A DNA stretch of 18,218 nucleotides. Source: JBQTII01 sp052388275. Lineage in GTDB: Bacteria > Actinomycetota > Actinomycetes > Sporichthyales > Sporichthyaceae. Location: positions 1 through 18,218 of the forward strand of contig JBQTII010000115.1 in NCBI GenBank assembly GCA_052388275.1. The letters are read 5' to 3'. How positions within the stretch are numbered: position 1 is the stretch's first letter; every line of letters starts with the position of its first letter. Below the pieces are notes generated by a model. The model was not told the origin of the DNA. It did not search any database and worked only from the letters and a program-made list of their open reading frames with translations. Below, piece by piece: positions 1 to 6,571 of this stretch. Position numbers and translations under genes: made by a program.

Positions 1-612
1 AACCGCGAGACCCTCGAGGTGCACTACAAGGGCAGGTCCATTGCCCAGGTCCTGGACATGCCGATCGAGGAGGCCGCGGAGTTCTTTGCCGCGATCCCGC
101 CGATCGCGCGGCACCTGAGAACGCTCGTCGAGGTCGGGCTTGGCTACGTCCGCCTCGGCCAGCCGGCCCCCACCCTGTCCGGGGGTGAGGCCCAGCGCGT
201 CAAGCTCGCGGCCGAGCTGCAGAAGCGCTCGACCGGCCGGACGATCTACATCCTCGACGAACCCACCACCGGTCTGCACTTCGAGGATGTGCGCAAGTTG
301 CTCGGCGTGCTCCAATCGTTGGTGGACAAGGGGAACTCGGTCGTGGTCATCGAGCACAACCTCGACGTGATCAAGACCGCGGACCACGTCATCGACATGG
401 GCCCCGAGGGCGGGTCCGGCGGCGGCCGGGTGGTGGCAATCGGAACCCCCGAACAGGTGGCGGCCGTCCTCGAGAGTCACACCGGGCGCTTCCTCGCACC
501 TATGCTTGCCAGGGAAACCGCTGGTCAGGGGACGAAGAAGCGGTCCAGGAAGGCCTCGGCGGTTCCTCCTGAGCCGGTCAAGCGGGCCACGGCCACCGCT
601 GCCCGCGCTTAG
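1..612 (+). CDS. uvrA: UvrABC system protein A, C-terminal part (5' end outside window)
   Basis: This is the C-terminal ATPase half-site of UvrA, the damage-recognition subunit of nucleotide excision repair, which loads UvrB at lesions in the cytoplasm. The frame is open from base 1 and begins with NRETLEVHYKG, which normally follows the second zinc-finger region. The ABC signature LSGGEAQRVKLAAEL is encoded at about 175-219, and Walker B with its following loop (IYILDEPTTGLH) at about 245-282. The switch-histidine segment VVVIEHNLDVIKTADHVIDMGPEGG follows. The last roughly 35 residues are a basic, Ala/Pro-rich tail typical of high-GC actinobacterial UvrA. Stop is TAG at 610-612. uvrC lies about 3.8 kb downstream, with the Rieske genes and island in between. 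The identity is secure. Only about 203 residues are visible, so the N-terminal ATPase and zinc modules cannot be judged. Confidence 0.97.
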   Translation, partial: NRETLEVHYKGRSIAQVLDMPIEEAAEFFAAIPPIARHLRTLVEVGLGYVRLGQPAPTLSGGEAQRVKLAAELQKRSTGRTIYILDEPTTGLHFEDVRKLLGVLQSLVDKGNSVVVIEHNLDVIKTADHVIDMGPEGGSGGGRVVAIGTPEQVAAVLESHTGRFLAPMLARETAGQGTKKRSRKASAVPPEPVKRATATAARA

Positions 613-661
613 GCTTACCGCAGAGCCCACGCCCGGGCCTGTATACGGATGGAGCCCGCTC

Positions 662-1396
662 ATGGTGACGCCGCCGGACCCCGACCGCCGCACCCTGGTG
701 CGCGGCGTGGCCGCCGTCGGTCTGGCTGCCGCAACCGGAACCCTGTCTTCCTGCGGCTCGGACTCTGCGAACTCCGCCGGCGCGGCTCCCGCGCCCTCGC
801 CCACGCTGCCCTCGAAGTCCGAGGTTTTCCGGCGCACCCCGGAGCCGCGTCCGGCGCGGACCAAGGCGAGCGGCCGCCAGGACGAGCGAGCGAAGGCGGA
901 GCCGACGGCAGAGGTCGATCCCGGCCCGGGAAAGTCCACCCCGAAGGACCCCTCGGCACCGGCCGAGGTGGAAGCCGGCACCAGAGGCTCGGGGGACCTG
1001 GCGACCGCCCGCAAGGGGGAGGACGACGGGGCGGATGCCGGGCGGGACTCCGGCGAGGTCAAGGGCGGCCGGGCCACCCGCAGCCCCAAACCGGAGCCCA
1101 CCCTGCCGCCGGACGGGCTGGCCTTCACCTCGGACATCCCCGTCGGCGGGGGGAAGATCTTTGAGTCGGAGAAGGTCGTCGTCACCCAGCCGACCAAGGG
1201 CAACTTCAAGGGCTTCAGCGCCAGCTGCACCCACACCGGGTGCACCGTGGGGAGCGTGGCGCAGGGCTCGATCATCTGCCCGTGTCACGGCAGCCGCTTC
1301 AGCATCGCCGACGGAACCGTGCAGACCGGTCCCGCTCCGGCGCCGCTGCCGCCGGAGGCGATCACCGTCGCCGACGGGAGCATTCGTCGCGGGTGA
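662..1396 (+). CDS. Tat-exported Rieske [2Fe-2S] lipoprotein with long disordered linker
   Basis: A 244-residue protein. Residues 9-16 (DRRTLVRG) form a twin-arginine motif, followed by a hydrophobic stretch and the lipobox LSSC with Cys31. This predicts a folded, cofactor-loaded lipoprotein on the outer face of the membrane. Residues about 35-150 are a Pro/Lys/Glu/Asp-rich, probably disordered spacer. The C-terminal Rieske domain carries the cluster ligands Cys189, His191, Cys206 and His209. It also has the extra pair Cys194 and Cys208, which forms a disulfide in bc1-type Rieske proteins. ATG 662 is chosen because the Tat signal starts there and a GGATGGAG ribosome site precedes it; the frame is open further upstream but lacks signal features. 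Redox partner and role are unknown. The last 11 codons are duplicated at the far end of the adjacent low-GC island. Confidence 0.85.
   Translation: MVTPPDPDRRTLVRGVAAVGLAAATGTLSSCGSDSANSAGAAPAPSPTLPSKSEVFRRTPEPRPARTKASGRQDERAKAEPTAEVDPGPGKSTPKDPSAPAEVEAGTRGSGDLATARKGEDDGADAGRDSGEVKGGRATRSPKPEPTLPPDGLAFTSDIPVGGGKIFESEKVVVTQPTKGNFKGFSASCTHTGCTVGSVAQGSIICPCHGSRFSIADGTVQTGPAPAPLPPEAITVADGSIRRG
1362..1396 (+). repeat. 35-bp direct repeat, copy 1 (3' end of first Rieske gene; att-like)
   Basis: These bases encode the last residues of the upstream Rieske protein (ITVADGSIRRG, stop). A second copy lies at 3867-3901 with 32 of 35 bases identical. The differences (1372, 1387, 1393 against 3877, 3892, 3898) all fall at third codon positions and are synonymous. 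Position and form fit the left attachment site of an element inserted at a gene's 3' end, but no integrase was seen. Confidence 0.7.
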
Positions 1397-2218
1397 GGAT
1401 CCCGTAGGCGTGCCAAATGGGCTGCGTCTCGACTTTGCGCTGATGGTGTGCTCTGACCGCCGATTCAGGGGGACCCCGCTCCTTGCGTCAAGCGATCAGC
1501 TCGTGGCGGGCCCTTTAGGCACCGGCTACGAGGCAATCGTGACGCGAGCCCGTACACGTTGTGCTGGTTCTGCGGTTGCCATGCCGCGGTAGGCCCCTCC
1601 TTCCGTGGTGCATATCGCCTTGGTCCTCGTCATTGCCGTAGGCGCGGGAGCTTGATCGTCCGGAGTGGCCCCGCCGAGTGCCCACCCGTCGTCGATCGAG
1701 TTGCCGTGGCCGACAGCGAGGCGCTAGCACGTAGCGGGTTCCGGCTCGGCGTGGAACGTGCCCGTGGCGCACCTCCCTGCCGATGCGGGTGGCTCAGCAC
1801 ATGCTCAGAGGGACTCTTGAACATGCACGGGCGGCATCGAGCAGCGGGTTCGCTCCACGGTTTTCATTACTACGAGCTACCCGATTGCCGGCAATCTCGT
1901 GTGGTCTGACAAGCGCAGTTCCAGTACACCGGCGAAGCCGACTTGTCAACCCTGATGCCACAGAATTCGTCTTTCCCTCATTTTTTTCTCATTCCGCCAA
2001 AATTGGCTCGTGGCTTGATTGTCGTTTGCCTGTGCGTAGCTATCGCAATAACGTTATGGTGGCCGCTCAAAAAATAGCGGGGCCCTCCGGCAATACCGTT
2101 TCGCCCGACTGGTGTTGCCTCTCGCATTCCTATTGGATTAGAGCAACGGCGGCCGAACCTTGCACGTCATGTACTGATGTGCCGGTCGCGAGCAGCCCAG
2201 ACGAAAGGGACATGCGAT
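1397..2218. other. Gene-poor left part of the low-GC island
   Basis: This 822-base stretch has no reading frame with recognisable protein features on either strand, only short overlapping frames without domain signals. Base composition drifts from GC-rich near 1400-1800 to AT-rich around 1960-2140, with T and A runs at 1981-1987 and 2069-2074. The AT-rich part probably holds the promoter of the secreted-protein gene. A 10-bp string ACACGTTGTG at 1554-1563 recurs at 3901-3910, just past the right island repeat. The segment may hold decayed mobile-element sequence, but nothing proves it. Confidence 0.5.
2026..2054 (+). promoter_or_regulatory. Candidate sigma70-type promoter for the secreted-protein gene
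   Basis: A -35-like TTGCCT (2026-2031) is separated by 17 bases from a -10-like TAACGT (2049-2054), inside the AT-rich stretch upstream of the gene at 2219. This would place the transcript start near 2061, leaving a 5' leader of about 158 nt. The match is modest and in an AT-rich area where such hits are easy to find. Confidence 0.3.
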
Positions 2219-3376
2219 ATGAGGAATTGGAAGAAATCAATCTTGGGTGGGGCGGTTGCTGCGGCCAGTCTGATTGCACCAATGCCACCCCTCGCCGCGG
2301 TCGACTCATCTGCGGCAGAGTTCGACTTGAAGGCGCTCACAAGTGGCAAGTACCGAGAGATTCAGAGTCCAATTGGTCAACTGGGTGTTCCAGCCGTTGA
2401 TGCACAGGGCTTGCAGCTATTATACACGTCTGGCAAGCAGGTAGTCTTAGCCGACACCTCCCTTTATGGTTCGGGTGTCGTCTCGGCGGTCTCAACACGT
2501 TCGATCAATCTGTCCTGGAAACTTCAGGACGATGTTCTTGGGTACAGCGTCTATCGGGACGACACCAAGATTGCGGACCTTGAGAGTGGAGTTAGCAAGT
2601 TTAGGGACTCGTCCACGGAAGCCGGAATGTCACACCGGTATATAGTTGCGCCTGTGGTGGACGCAAACAGCGCAGTTACTCGGCGAGTGTGGAGCATGAT
2701 CGCGACTAAGCCGCGCAAGACGCCTCGAGAAAGCGATATAGACGCCTTGATGCGTCAGGCTGCGACGCAAACGCGCCTCGCGGCAGCGGCTAGCACGACT
2801 ACCCTTTCTTGGATTTCCTTTATACCTCAAGCCCGGATCGACGTTCCTTCCTCCGTCGGTGGAAGCCTCTGTACCTATGGCGATGGCAAGCACCAATTTG
2901 GTGGCGATAATCGCGGTTTCAATTGGAGTCAGTCCGGCCATAGAACGGCAACTCACGCCACGATAACATGGAGCAATAAGTCAGTGGTTGGGAATATCAG
3001 CGTCAGTCCAACAAATGTATATCGAAAGAGCGATGGTCGCCTGATAGCGACACGGCAAGCCTCAGCGTCCAGGATGCAAGCTTTCAAACAGGGTGGCTCT
3101 GGTGACCGTGTCGATATTCGTATGGTCCATAAGGCGTCCAATCCATTTTGCAATGTTGGTTCGATCGACGGAGCCGCCAGTTTCGAGATCACGCAGAGTG
3201 GAAACTACACGATCCGCTCGGGCAGCCACAGGCAAATGCCCAACCATATGATTTACATCTTCAACGGGGGCCGAGTTACTTACGTTCATCAAATCGTCGC
3301 AAAAGGACCAGCTTGTTTAGTTGGCGGAGCTTGCGAAGTTTATCACTTGAATGGCATCCGCGGGAGTTATTCATAG
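2219..3376 (+). CDS. Secreted protein with FN3-like domain and C-terminal domain resembling DUF3238
   Basis: A 385-residue protein of unknown function. ATG 2219 is chosen because AAAGGGA at 2204-2210 precedes it and a Sec signal peptide starts there: MRNWKKS, then a hydrophobic core, with likely cleavage after PLAA near residue 27. Residues about 88-155 read as a fibronectin type III fold (INLSW, then GYSVYRD and YIVAPVVDANS). Residues about 198-350 contain FIPQ, FGGDNRGF, a conserved-looking HRT, and GSHRQMPNHMIYIF. This recalls my memory of DUF3238-type secreted proteins, an uncertain family call. Cys218, Cys311, Cys366 and Cys372 could form two disulfides. The gene contains three TTA leucine codons (residues 68, 77, 367) and much A/T at third positions, unlike the flanking core genes, which suggests horizontal transfer. 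A small membrane protein gene follows 45 bases downstream. Confidence 0.75.
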   Translation: MRNWKKSILGGAVAAASLIAPMPPLAAVDSSAAEFDLKALTSGKYREIQSPIGQLGVPAVDAQGLQLLYTSGKQVVLADTSLYGSGVVSAVSTRSINLSWKLQDDVLGYSVYRDDTKIADLESGVSKFRDSSTEAGMSHRYIVAPVVDANSAVTRRVWSMIATKPRKTPRESDIDALMRQAATQTRLAAAASTTTLSWISFIPQARIDVPSSVGGSLCTYGDGKHQFGGDNRGFNWSQSGHRTATHATITWSNKSVVGNISVSPTNVYRKSDGRLIATRQASASRMQAFKQGGSGDRVDIRMVHKASNPFCNVGSIDGAASFEITQSGNYTIRSGSHRQMPNHMIYIFNGGRVTYVHQIVAKGPACLVGGACEVYHLNGIRGSYS

Positions 3377-3408
3377 CTGAAGGGATTCGTGTGCACCCGG
3401 GTGCGTGG

Positions 3409-3414
3409 TACACT
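3409..3414 (+). promoter_or_regulatory. -10 element (TACACT) for a probable leaderless transcript
   Basis: TACACT lies 7 bases before ATG 3422, the spacing expected when transcription begins at the start codon. No usable ribosome site precedes that ATG. A GAAGGGA at 3379-3385 lies only 3 bases before an alternative GTG at 3389, which is too close. Confidence 0.4.
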
Positions 3415-3421
3415 TTCCCTT

Positions 3422-3628
3422 ATGAGTGAACGATTCGGTGCGTCCAGGTGGGTTGCGCTTGCGTTGGGCGCCCTAGGATTGCTCGCAGCAGTTCCGGTGA
3501 TTTTCATCCTGTGGACAATGTTCTTGTTTATGTACGACTCGTCTCCCCTCCTGTCTATCATTTTCATAGGGTGCCTAACGGTAGCTTCCTTCCTATTGGT
3601 GCGGCGAGTACGGAGCATCCCCGGCTAG
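3422..3628 (+). CDS. Small two-helix membrane protein, unknown function
   Basis: A 68-residue protein. Residues about 11-37 and 43-60 are strongly hydrophobic (VALALGALGLLAAVPVIFIL and LLSIIFIGCLTVASFLLV), with a short acidic turn YDSSP between them and a basic tail RRVRSIPG. This predicts two membrane helices joined by a short loop. The start is ATG 3422 with a TACACT element just upstream; an in-frame GTG at 3389 would add 11 residues outside the hydrophobic core. It follows the secreted-protein gene in the same low-GC island, so the two may have been acquired together. A functional link is only inferred. I recognise no family. Because it is short, it could still be a chance frame, but the hydrophobic pattern argues for a real gene. 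Confidence 0.55.
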   Translation: MSERFGASRWVALALGALGLLAAVPVIFILWTMFLFMYDSSPLLSIIFIGCLTVASFLLVRRVRSIPG

Positions 3629-3832
3629 CCTCTATCCTGGCCTGCATCGAATCCCATCTGAATCGACAGGGCTCAATTACCGAGCAGCGTTGGCTGCTAG
3701 CGTTGAAGTCGAGATACCTTATCGCCGCTGTTCTCGACAGACGAGTACGCGTAGCGGTCGTACGTTCGCGTACAGCGGCTTATTGGCCCGGACGAAAGTG
3801 TCATCCTGCGGAATTGTGACCAAGTTCCAGCG
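3629..3832. other. Non-coding right part of the island
   Basis: No convincing gene is visible on either strand. It contains a small imperfect symmetric element, GTACGCG (3745-3751) and CGCGTAC (3767-3773), with a 15-base loop. The 13-mer GTACGCGTAGCGG at 3745-3757 also occurs upstream of secG at 12852-12864, possibly by chance. Confidence 0.4.
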
Positions 3833-3870
3833 GTGAGTCTGCCAGGCGTCCGAGCGACTGGCAGACTCAC
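3833..3870. terminator. Perfect 13-bp stem-loop at right island edge
   Basis: GTGAGTCTGCCAG (3833-3845) and its exact reverse complement (3858-3870) are separated by a 12-base loop. No T-run follows, so this is a terminator-like structure of the type common in high-GC genomes, or part of an element end. Its right arm overlaps the first 4 bases of the second 35-bp repeat copy. Confidence 0.5.
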
Positions 3871-3901
3871 CGTCGCTGACGGGAGCATTCGGCGCGGCTG
3901 A
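3867..3901 (+). repeat. 35-bp direct repeat, copy 2 (orphan 3' end of a Rieske gene)
   Basis: This is an orphan copy of the first Rieske gene's last 11 codons. In the same frame it would read LTVADGSIRRG and a stop. It differs from 1362-1396 at 3 of 35 bases, all synonymous. The sequence just upstream is not Rieske-like, so only the 3' end is present. It fits the right attachment site of an inserted element, or a truncated paralogue. Confidence 0.7.
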
Positions 3902-3965
3902 CACGTTGTGGTAGGTAGACGCCGCTGCGCTGCGCAGGCGGCCACCGAGCCCGGGGGAGCCCGCC

Positions 3966-4406
3966 GTGAGCATTGAGCATGTCCAGACCGAACCGTGTGT
4001 ACACCGCCGCACCCTGCTCACCGGGCTGCTCGCAGCCGGGGTAGCAGGCGGACTTGCCGCCTGCGGAGGCGGGGATGACGGTGGCTCGGCCCCCGCTGCG
4101 CTACCGCCGGACGCCCCGTCCGGGACCCTGGCAAGCACCGCGGATATCGAGGTCGGTGGCGGTCGGATTATCAAGGGCGCCAACCTCGTCATTACCCAAC
4201 CCACTGCGGGTGAGTTCAAGGCGTTCACGGCGACCTGCACCCACGAAAGCACTGACCTCAATAAGGTCTCGGACGGGCTCATCACCTGCCCGCGGCACGG
4301 CAGCGCGTTCTCGGTGACGGACGGCTCCGTGGTGCGCTCGCCGGCACCATCACCCCTCACGGCGGTGGCGATCACGGTGAAGAACGGATTCATCTCACTC
4401 GCCTGA
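3966..4406 (+). CDS. Second Tat-exported Rieske [2Fe-2S] lipoprotein, compact form
   Basis: A 146-residue protein related to the Rieske protein at 662 but without the long linker. Residues 13-20 (VHRRTLLTG region) carry the twin arginines R14-R15, and the lipobox is LAAC with Cys33, predicting a Tat lipoprotein on the outer membrane face. The Rieske ligands are Cys91, His93, Cys108 and His111 (motifs CTHES and CPRHGSAF). The two cysteines that form the bc1-type disulfide are absent: the positions are Thr96 and Arg110. This suggests a cluster environment different from its neighbour. GTG 3966 is preceded by GGGGGAG at 3953-3959; the ATG just inside is out of frame. uvrC follows, separated by a hairpin. 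It probably formed a tandem pair with the first Rieske gene before the island arrived. Electron partner unknown. Confidence 0.85.
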   Translation: MSIEHVQTEPCVHRRTLLTGLLAAGVAGGLAACGGGDDGGSAPAALPPDAPSGTLASTADIEVGGGRIIKGANLVITQPTAGEFKAFTATCTHESTDLNKVSDGLITCPRHGSAFSVTDGSVVRSPAPSPLTAVAITVKNGFISLA

Positions 4407-4411
4407 CACAC

Positions 4412-4430
4412 CGGTGGCCTGGCGCCACCG
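4412..4430 (+). terminator. Hairpin after the second Rieske gene
   Basis: CGGTGGC (4412-4418) and GCCACCG (4424-4430) form a perfect 7-bp stem with a 5-base loop, 5 bases after the stop codon. There is no T-tract. It separates the Rieske gene from the uvrC promoter. Confidence 0.45.
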
Positions 4431-4432
4431 CA

Positions 4433-4438
4433 TACCCT
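4433..4438 (+). promoter_or_regulatory. -10 element (TACCCT) for leaderless uvrC
   Basis: TACCCT ends 7 bases before the GTG start at 4446. No purine-rich ribosome site lies between them, so uvrC is probably translated from a leaderless mRNA starting at or beside the GTG. Confidence 0.45.
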
Positions 4439-4445
4439 CAGCAGC

Positions 4446-6569
4446 GTGGCGGACCCGTCGACCTACCGGCCCCGGCCGGGGTCCATACCGGACTCCCCGG
4501 GGGTCTACCGCTTCTCCGACGCCGCCGGCCGGGTCATCTACGTCGGCAAGGCCAAGAGCCTGCGCTCGCGACTGAACTCCTATTTCGGTGACGTCGCGGG
4601 CCTGCACCCCCGTACGCAGTCCCTGGTGACCACGGCCTCCCGGGTGGACTGGACGGTGGTTTCCACCGAGGTGGAAGCGCTGCAGCTGGAGTACTCCTGG
4701 ATCAAGGAGTTCGACCCGCGCTTCAACGTGCGCTACCGCGATGACAAGTCCTACCCGAACCTCGCGGTCACCCTCGGGGAGGAGTATCCCCGGCTGTTGG
4801 TGATGCGCGGGCCCAAGAAGAAGGGCGTGCGGTACTTCGGCCCGTACGCCCACGCCTGGGCGATCCGGGAGACCCTGGACCTGCTACTGCGAGTGTTTCC
4901 GGCCCGGACCTGCTCGGCGGGGGTCTTCAAGCGCGCGGGTCAGGTGGGGCGCCCGTGCCTGCTCGGCTACATCGACAAGTGCTCCGCGCCCTGCGTGGAC
5001 CGCGTCTCTGCCGCGGAACACCGGCGCATCGTGGAGGACTTCTGCGACTTCATGGCGGGTCAGACCACGCCCTACCTCAAACGTCTCGAACGGGAGATGA
5101 CGGCTGCCGCTGCGGTGCAGGACTACGAACGAGCGGCCCGGTTGCGCGATGACGCGGGGGCCCTGCGACGGGCGATCGAGGCCAACGCGGTCGTGCTTGG
5201 TGACGGGACCGACGCCGACGTCGTGGCCCTCGCCGAGGATCCCCTCGAAGCCGCGGTCGCGGTGTTCCACGTCCGGGGCGGACGGGTCCGTGGGCAACGC
5301 GGGTTCGTGACCGACCGCGTCTCCGAACTCACCACCGGGGAGCTGGTGGAGCAGTTCCTGGCCCAGCTCTACGGCGAGGACGAGATGGCCGCCTCGACGG
5401 CGCGTGCGGACAGCAGTCGCGGCGTGCGTCGTGGGGCCACCGGCGCGCCGGCCCGCCCCGAGCAGGGGATACCGAAGGAGATCCTGGTCCCGGAGTTGCC
5501 GCCCGATGCCGAGGCCTTGACGGCCTGGCTCTCGGCAAAGCGGGGGTCGCGGGTCGAGCTACGCGTGCCGCAACGGGGGGACAAGAAAGCACTGATGGCG
5601 ACGGTTGCGCGCAACGCCGGCCAGGCGTTGTTGCTGCACAAGACCCGGCGGGCGGGGGATCTGACGTCACGTTCGGTCGCCTTGGGGGAGTTGCGGGAGG
5701 CCCTGGTGCTCGACGAGGCTCCGCTGCGCATCGAGTGCTTCGACATCTCCAACCTGGCGGGTACCGAGACGGTGGCCTCGATGGTGGTCTTCGAGGATGG
5801 ACTGGCCCGGAAGAGCGAGTATCGCTCGTTCACCATCAAGGGAGTGGAGGGCCAGAACGACGTCGCCGCGATCGGGGAGGTCATCACCCGGCGGTTCCGT
5901 CGCTACGCCGAGGCTCGAGGATCCGTCCCCATGGACGGGCCTAGTGCCGCCGATGTCAGGGTCCCCGAGCTGGAAGTGGGTCTCGCCCCGGGCATCGACC
6001 CGGAGACGGGACGTCCACGTCGTTTCGCCTATCCACCCAATCTGGTCGTCGTCGACGGGGGAGCGCCCCAGGTTGCGGCAGCGGCGGCCGCGATGGCCGC
6101 GCTCGGTGTCAACGACGTCGCGCTGTGCGGGCTCGCCAAGCGGCTGGAAGAGGTTTGGCTGCCCGGCGAAGCCGACCCGGTGATTCTGCCTCGGACCAGC
6201 GAAGGTCTCTACCTGCTCCAGCGGGTACGCGATGAGGCTCACCGCTTCGCGATCGGTCATCACCGCAAGCGGCGGTCCTCGGCAATGACGGCGGGTCAGC
6301 TCGACGAGGTCCCCGGGGTGGGCGAGCGCCGGCGCACACTGTTGCTGCGCCACTTCGGCTCGGTCCGCAAGCTCCGCGGGGCGACGGTCGCCGAGATTGC
6401 TGCCGTTCCCGGCTTCGGAGCACGCACCGCCGCGGCGATCCATGCCGCTCTGCACGACGCGGCCCCCGGCGCGGGCGCGGCGCCTGCGGTGAACACGGCC
6501 ACCGGCGAGATCATCGACTCCTCAGTGCACGCACCGGTGACAATGGCGGCCGGCGAGGCGGGGGAGTAG
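4446..6569 (+). CDS. uvrC: UvrABC system protein C (excision nuclease subunit)
   Basis: UvrC makes both incisions around a UvrB-bound lesion in nucleotide excision repair. The 707-residue product has the N-terminal GIY-YIG nuclease (GVYRF at 19-23, VIYVGKAKSLRSR at 30-42). It then has a cysteine-bearing segment (RTCSAG to KCSAPC), a UvrB-binding UVR helix pair around residues 205-245 (YERAARLRDDAGAL) and the RNase H-like C-terminal nuclease with Asp433 in ECFDIS and Asp537 in VVVDGG. A tandem helix-hairpin-helix (QLDEVPGVGERR and AAVPGFGARTA) spans about 618-675. A low-complexity insert around 318-343 is typical of linker variation. The start is GTG 4446, directly before the conserved YRPRPGSIPDSPGVY region. 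rapZ follows after 2 bases. Length is slightly above the E. coli protein. Confidence 0.98.
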   Translation: MADPSTYRPRPGSIPDSPGVYRFSDAAGRVIYVGKAKSLRSRLNSYFGDVAGLHPRTQSLVTTASRVDWTVVSTEVEALQLEYSWIKEFDPRFNVRYRDDKSYPNLAVTLGEEYPRLLVMRGPKKKGVRYFGPYAHAWAIRETLDLLLRVFPARTCSAGVFKRAGQVGRPCLLGYIDKCSAPCVDRVSAAEHRRIVEDFCDFMAGQTTPYLKRLEREMTAAAAVQDYERAARLRDDAGALRRAIEANAVVLGDGTDADVVALAEDPLEAAVAVFHVRGGRVRGQRGFVTDRVSELTTGELVEQFLAQLYGEDEMAASTARADSSRGVRRGATGAPARPEQGIPKEILVPELPPDAEALTAWLSAKRGSRVELRVPQRGDKKALMATVARNAGQALLLHKTRRAGDLTSRSVALGELREALVLDEAPLRIECFDISNLAGTETVASMVVFEDGLARKSEYRSFTIKGVEGQNDVAAIGEVITRRFRRYAEARGSVPMDGPSAADVRVPELEVGLAPGIDPETGRPRRFAYPPNLVVVDGGAPQVAAAAAAMAALGVNDVALCGLAKRLEEVWLPGEADPVILPRTSEGLYLLQRVRDEAHRFAIGHHRKRRSSAMTAGQLDEVPGVGERRRTLLLRHFGSVRKLRGATVAEIAAVPGFGARTAAAIHAALHDAAPGAGAAPAVNTATGEIIDSSVHAPVTMAAGEAGE

Positions 6570-6571
6570 GC

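Noticed and set aside
506..661. Upstream extension of the first Rieske gene frame into uvrA
   Set aside because: The Tat signal and a ribosome site place the start at 662; the extension is just the alternative frame of the uvrA tail.
1440..1500. Resemblance of TGACCGCC and GGGGGACCCC strings to ends of IS21-like elements
   Set aside because: Only a vague memory match; no transposase remnant, terminal repeat pair or target duplication could be shown.
3745..3757. 13-mer GTACGCGTAGCGG shared with 12852-12864 upstream of secG
   Set aside because: A single GC-rich 13-mer match with no shared flanks; more likely chance than a common operator.
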